From positions 14,032,501-14,096,500 of the forward strand of contig NC_088113.1 in the NCBI RefSeq assembly GCF_036370855.1: a stretch of 64,000 bases of DNA, read 5' to 3'. The DNA is from Dromaius novaehollandiae (Eukaryota > Chordata > Aves > Casuariiformes > Dromaiidae). This document shows positions 60,993-64,000 of this stretch, piece by piece. The notes under the pieces are model-generated. The model was given only the letters and a program-made list of their open reading frames with translations, was not told where the DNA came from and did not search any database. Every line of letters begins with the position of its first letter. Positions within the stretch are counted from its first letter, which is position 1. The translations under genes and the position numbers were made by a program.

Positions 60993-62700
60993 CAGAAAAG
61001 AGCTTTTGCTTGCATTTCAGAGACAATCCTATCTTATAAGATCTAGCGGGACTTCCTTTTTATTTAGCCATCATATTAAGTGCATATAAGGAATAATTAA
61101 AACCTACTCAGCTTCCTGGATATATTTTTACATTCTGTCATTGGCATCCAATTTTCCCAATTTTCGCTTTTCAGTTTATGCCTTCTCTCTCAAATGAATA
61201 CGTGCATTAGGGTAACAGCTCTTCTTGATGCCCAGTGTTTCCAGCCACAGCAATCAAAGCAGACCCCAAGGCTATAGCACAGGCAGGTCATTCAAAGCAA
61301 ATCTTGACTCTGAAATATGTTTTTAAGATATAATCCCTTGTATGTATCTTAAAAATAATGAAAACCTCTTTGACAAAACTGGCTCAGTGAGTGAATATTA
61401 CAAGATCTGTGACAATTAGATTGGATTTTGGTTACTATTAGTAATATAAAAGAAACAAAAGGGGTGGTATGTACATGTTTAATTTAAAAGTGTGTGAGAG
61501 GGTTCAACATGGTATTCTCCTGAGTATCATTTAAGCCACAGAGTATTAAAGCATAAAATAAACTCCAGAATTTCAAAGTGCCTGAATTTAAATGTCATTT
61601 TTCATTGCATAAGTTCAATGAAAACAATGAAAGGATGTGACTTTTGCTCTAAAGATAGATCAGGCGGATTTGTGGTTTTCTGCAGCTTGTAGATTTGTTA
61701 CTTGCAGCACAACATTATCAGCTTGATCCTATGTACAATGTTACTATGAGGATCTATTTCAGCATCTGATTTTCCTATAAAGCCATGGAAAATCAATGTG
61801 TAGCAGCAGCATGATAAAGAACTAAACGGCTCTGTGACAATGCATTGCTTGTCACAAATTGTGAAAAAAAATGTTTTCCTTCTGGAACATGCCTTTGCTC
61901 AGTCTCTTGCACGGTTAGGCTCATGACAGTTTTTATCTGTGTGAGAGGTTGTAGAAAAGGAGGAGAGGAAGCACAGTGTGGTCTGTCTTAACATCACAGG
62001 CTAGTAACTCATCCCAGGGTGTATGAAGATGTATTGTGATAAGATCTAGTTTGCGTTTCTATTTCAGTGACTCTTTAAATGCCTTCAGAGAAATATAATG
62101 CTGTTAAGAAAGTTTATGCTATAAGAACAGCCACTTTGCTACCTTTTATTTTTTTAAAAAAGAACAGCTTTAGCCAAACTTAAATAATTGCCCTGAGTTT
62201 TCACGAGAAGAACATAGAAGAGTAAAAGCCTTGTGTACCTTACCTAGACAAAGTTCCCTATTGCTTTCAGTGCAACTTTTACCTAATGATTGTAAGGATT
62301 TTGTGCAGGAGCACTGCTAACTTCTTATTTTTGGCTTTGATCATTTAGGATTGCTGCTGCCAAGTTCCTGGAAGTGTTTTCTGCTTTCTGTGGCAGCAGG
62401 GGTGGATCAGCATATCTTTAAATGGAGAAGGGTGGGGTCAGGCAATAGACTTGCCACATTTTTGTGAATAATGAAGCGAAATTAAGGTGGGACAACATAA
62501 AATAATTACTTTTGAATCAGAAAGCTAATCATTATGTAAAAGTTTGTTTATGTGAGGCAGGGGGCCAGCATAGCTGTTGCAGAATAATTCCTACAACAGC
62601 AGGCACTTAATTTGGAAATAGCCTGTGTTGTTATTCCAGAATGATTTACTGAGTTTGGGAGTGTTTCCATTAATCCAGAAATCGGACATTTTATTTGCAG

Positions 62701-62759
62701 AGACCAGTGCTATTTCAGACCATCTGTGCTGCCAATCAATTTCTTGGTTGAAGACAAAG
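62701..62759 (+). CDS. candidate coding exon (plus strand, antisense to BCAS1)
   Basis: A 59-base block has a good acceptor (GACATTTTATTTGCAG) and donor (AAAG|GTATGA). In one frame it encodes DQCYFRPSVLPINFLVEDK. Hand-counted G+C is about 53, 47 and 26% at codon positions 3, 1 and 2, a coding-type order. Entry needs two bases from upstream and it leaves one base, which matches the block at 63582. One other frame is also open, so coding status is not proven. I recognise no family. Confidence 0.33.
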
Positions 62760-63581
62760 GTATGAACCTCAGTTTAAGCTTAGTATTTCTGCTCACTGTA
62801 ATGAAAGAATGCCATTTTATGTTTTTGATAGGTCCACAAAATATCTCAGAAGAGAGATTTTGGAGGGATCTATCTTATCTAATTTCACATCTCTGTTTAT
62901 ATTCTGTGGAGAAAAACAGGAACTTCCTGGGTTCAGATCATCTGACCAATTCTAGATATTTACTTTTTTTTATCCTTGGAAGTGCTTACTCATTGTCCTT
63001 AAAGGGAGCCTTTGTGGCTAGCTCACGTGTAGCTGTTTCTATTAAGACATCTGCATCAAGTCAGTTGTATCCCACCCTGTATAAAAGGTAGCTATTTGAT
63101 TTTGATTAATGAAGCATGAGTGACATTTTCAAGTGGCAGCACAGGATTTCATATTCATGTACAAGGTGCAGCCTGGTTAGATAAAATAGCAATGATATTT
63201 CTTCATCTCTCATTGAATCACAGGGCTTTAAACAAATACTTTATATCTTACCATAGTTTCCCAATAGCTTTTGTAGTATACTAACCCTCTCTCATTTCAA
63301 CCTCAGTGATGACATTTGTGACCCTTGCAATTGCAGACAATTCATACCAGTTAAGAGTGGACATCTATACTGAGCAAGTCAGCAGGCAGCCTGGGACATG
63401 CACACTGCCTCTTCCAGAGTAAAATACTCCTAGTTTTAACAACGGCTATCCTTACATCAACAGCATTAATTATAGCACTATGGATCTAAATGTCTACTTG
63501 CTATGGGCCTGTGCTGGTACTGTCTGATCAGAATGTCACTTTTCTTTACCTAAGCCCCAATGTTTCTTTCTCCACAGTGAG

Positions 63582-63658
63582 CTGATGATTTAAAGATTCC
63601 TTTGAGTATAGAGATCCCTAAAGAGGTCAAGGAACTCAGCCCAGAAGCTGAACAGCAG
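63582..63658 (+). CDS. candidate coding exon (plus strand, antisense to BCAS1)
   Basis: A 77-base block after CTTTCTCCACAGTGAG encodes DDLKIPLSIEIPKEVKELSP and then EAEQQ, a charged and proline-containing peptide. Joined to the one-base overhang of the 62.7 kb block, the frame is continuous. First-position G+C is about 62% against 27% at the second position (hand count), as in real coding sequence. Two weak points: the acceptor must be the second AG of a tandem pair, because the first introduces a stop, and the donor (CAG|GTTGTT) is poor. Confidence 0.33.
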
Positions 63659-64000
63659 GTTGTTTTCTGCTTATGCTTTCTATTCTGGAGAATAATCAAG
63701 GTTAGGAAGACGATCGGTGTTGGAGTATTACAGAAGGGATGTTTTGTAGGAGGAAAAGTATTTCTGACATTCTTTAAGTCTACTTAAGGTAGATTGTTCT
63801 ACTCAGACTTCATAGTTTTCATTTACATCCAGGATGAGCAAACTTCATTTCTCCTTAGCTTCACTGAGAACACGTAACAATTCCAACTTTGCTAACTATG
63901 CTGTGGAGTACTGATGACAACGCATGTAGTGCTGGGCACTTCCCACCAGGCACACAGGCAATAATAGCTTCTTTCAGTTCCCTTCTGGAGGAGAGGACTC

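Larger units (their letters stand above)
60650..64000 (-). other. BCAS1: BCAS1 intron (continues beyond the window)
   Basis: No further BCAS1 exon was found, so the rest of the window is intronic on the minus strand. It contains a poly(T) tract (60974-60992) and two plus-strand exon-like blocks at 62.7 and 63.6 kb. Confidence 0.75.

Noticed and set aside
63230..63275. Minus-strand donor ATG|GTAAGA at about 63256 as a possible upstream BCAS1 exon
   Set aside because: The upstream frames contain stops or do not match the expected ..FLRQM sequence of the preceding BCAS1 exon.

Overview
This is a piece of a vertebrate nuclear genome, most likely a bird or another sauropsid. Three features suggest this. 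There are CR1-type LINE remnants, including a 3' end with the typical CR1 ending. Interspersed repeats are few. One gene, BCAS1, has sharp exon/intron structure and a protein clearly orthologous to human BCAS1 but well diverged. There are no prokaryotic features (no operons, no dense coding). I cannot name the species.

The only gene I identify with confidence is the 3' part of BCAS1 (breast carcinoma amplified sequence 1, also NABC1), on the minus strand. Three consecutive coding exons are visible: 60584-60649, 56508-56774 and the terminal coding exon 50883-50957 with its TAA stop. All have consensus splice sites and phase-0 boundaries. The 5' part of BCAS1 lies beyond base 64000. In human, ZNF217 flanks the 3' side of BCAS1 across a long gene desert. 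No zinc-finger exon is visible here, so 1-50 kb probably belongs to that desert (inference from synteny).

Layout: 1-45 kb is mostly AT-rich intergenic DNA. It holds CpG-rich patches (about 1.55-1.83, 7.9-8.05, 10.5-10.65 and 38-39.4 kb), old MIR and CR1 remnants, simple repeats, a C-rich minisatellite (38.89-39.32 kb), and a few exon-like blocks I cannot assign. A stretch at 18.5-20.3 kb looks like possible cis-regulatory sequence. At 46.8-47.87 kb is the strongest CpG island, with a USF-type E-box palindrome, a YY1 element and a consensus splice donor. From there, plus-strand exon-like blocks (48.2, 52.8, 52.9, 55.8, 62.7 and 63.6 kb) have matching splice phases. They would form an unrecognised transcript antisense to BCAS1. 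This is the most interesting but unproven signal.

Most six-frame ORFs here are the length expected by chance and are not reported as genes. Exon calls other than BCAS1 are hypotheses that need RNA-seq or cross-species alignment.
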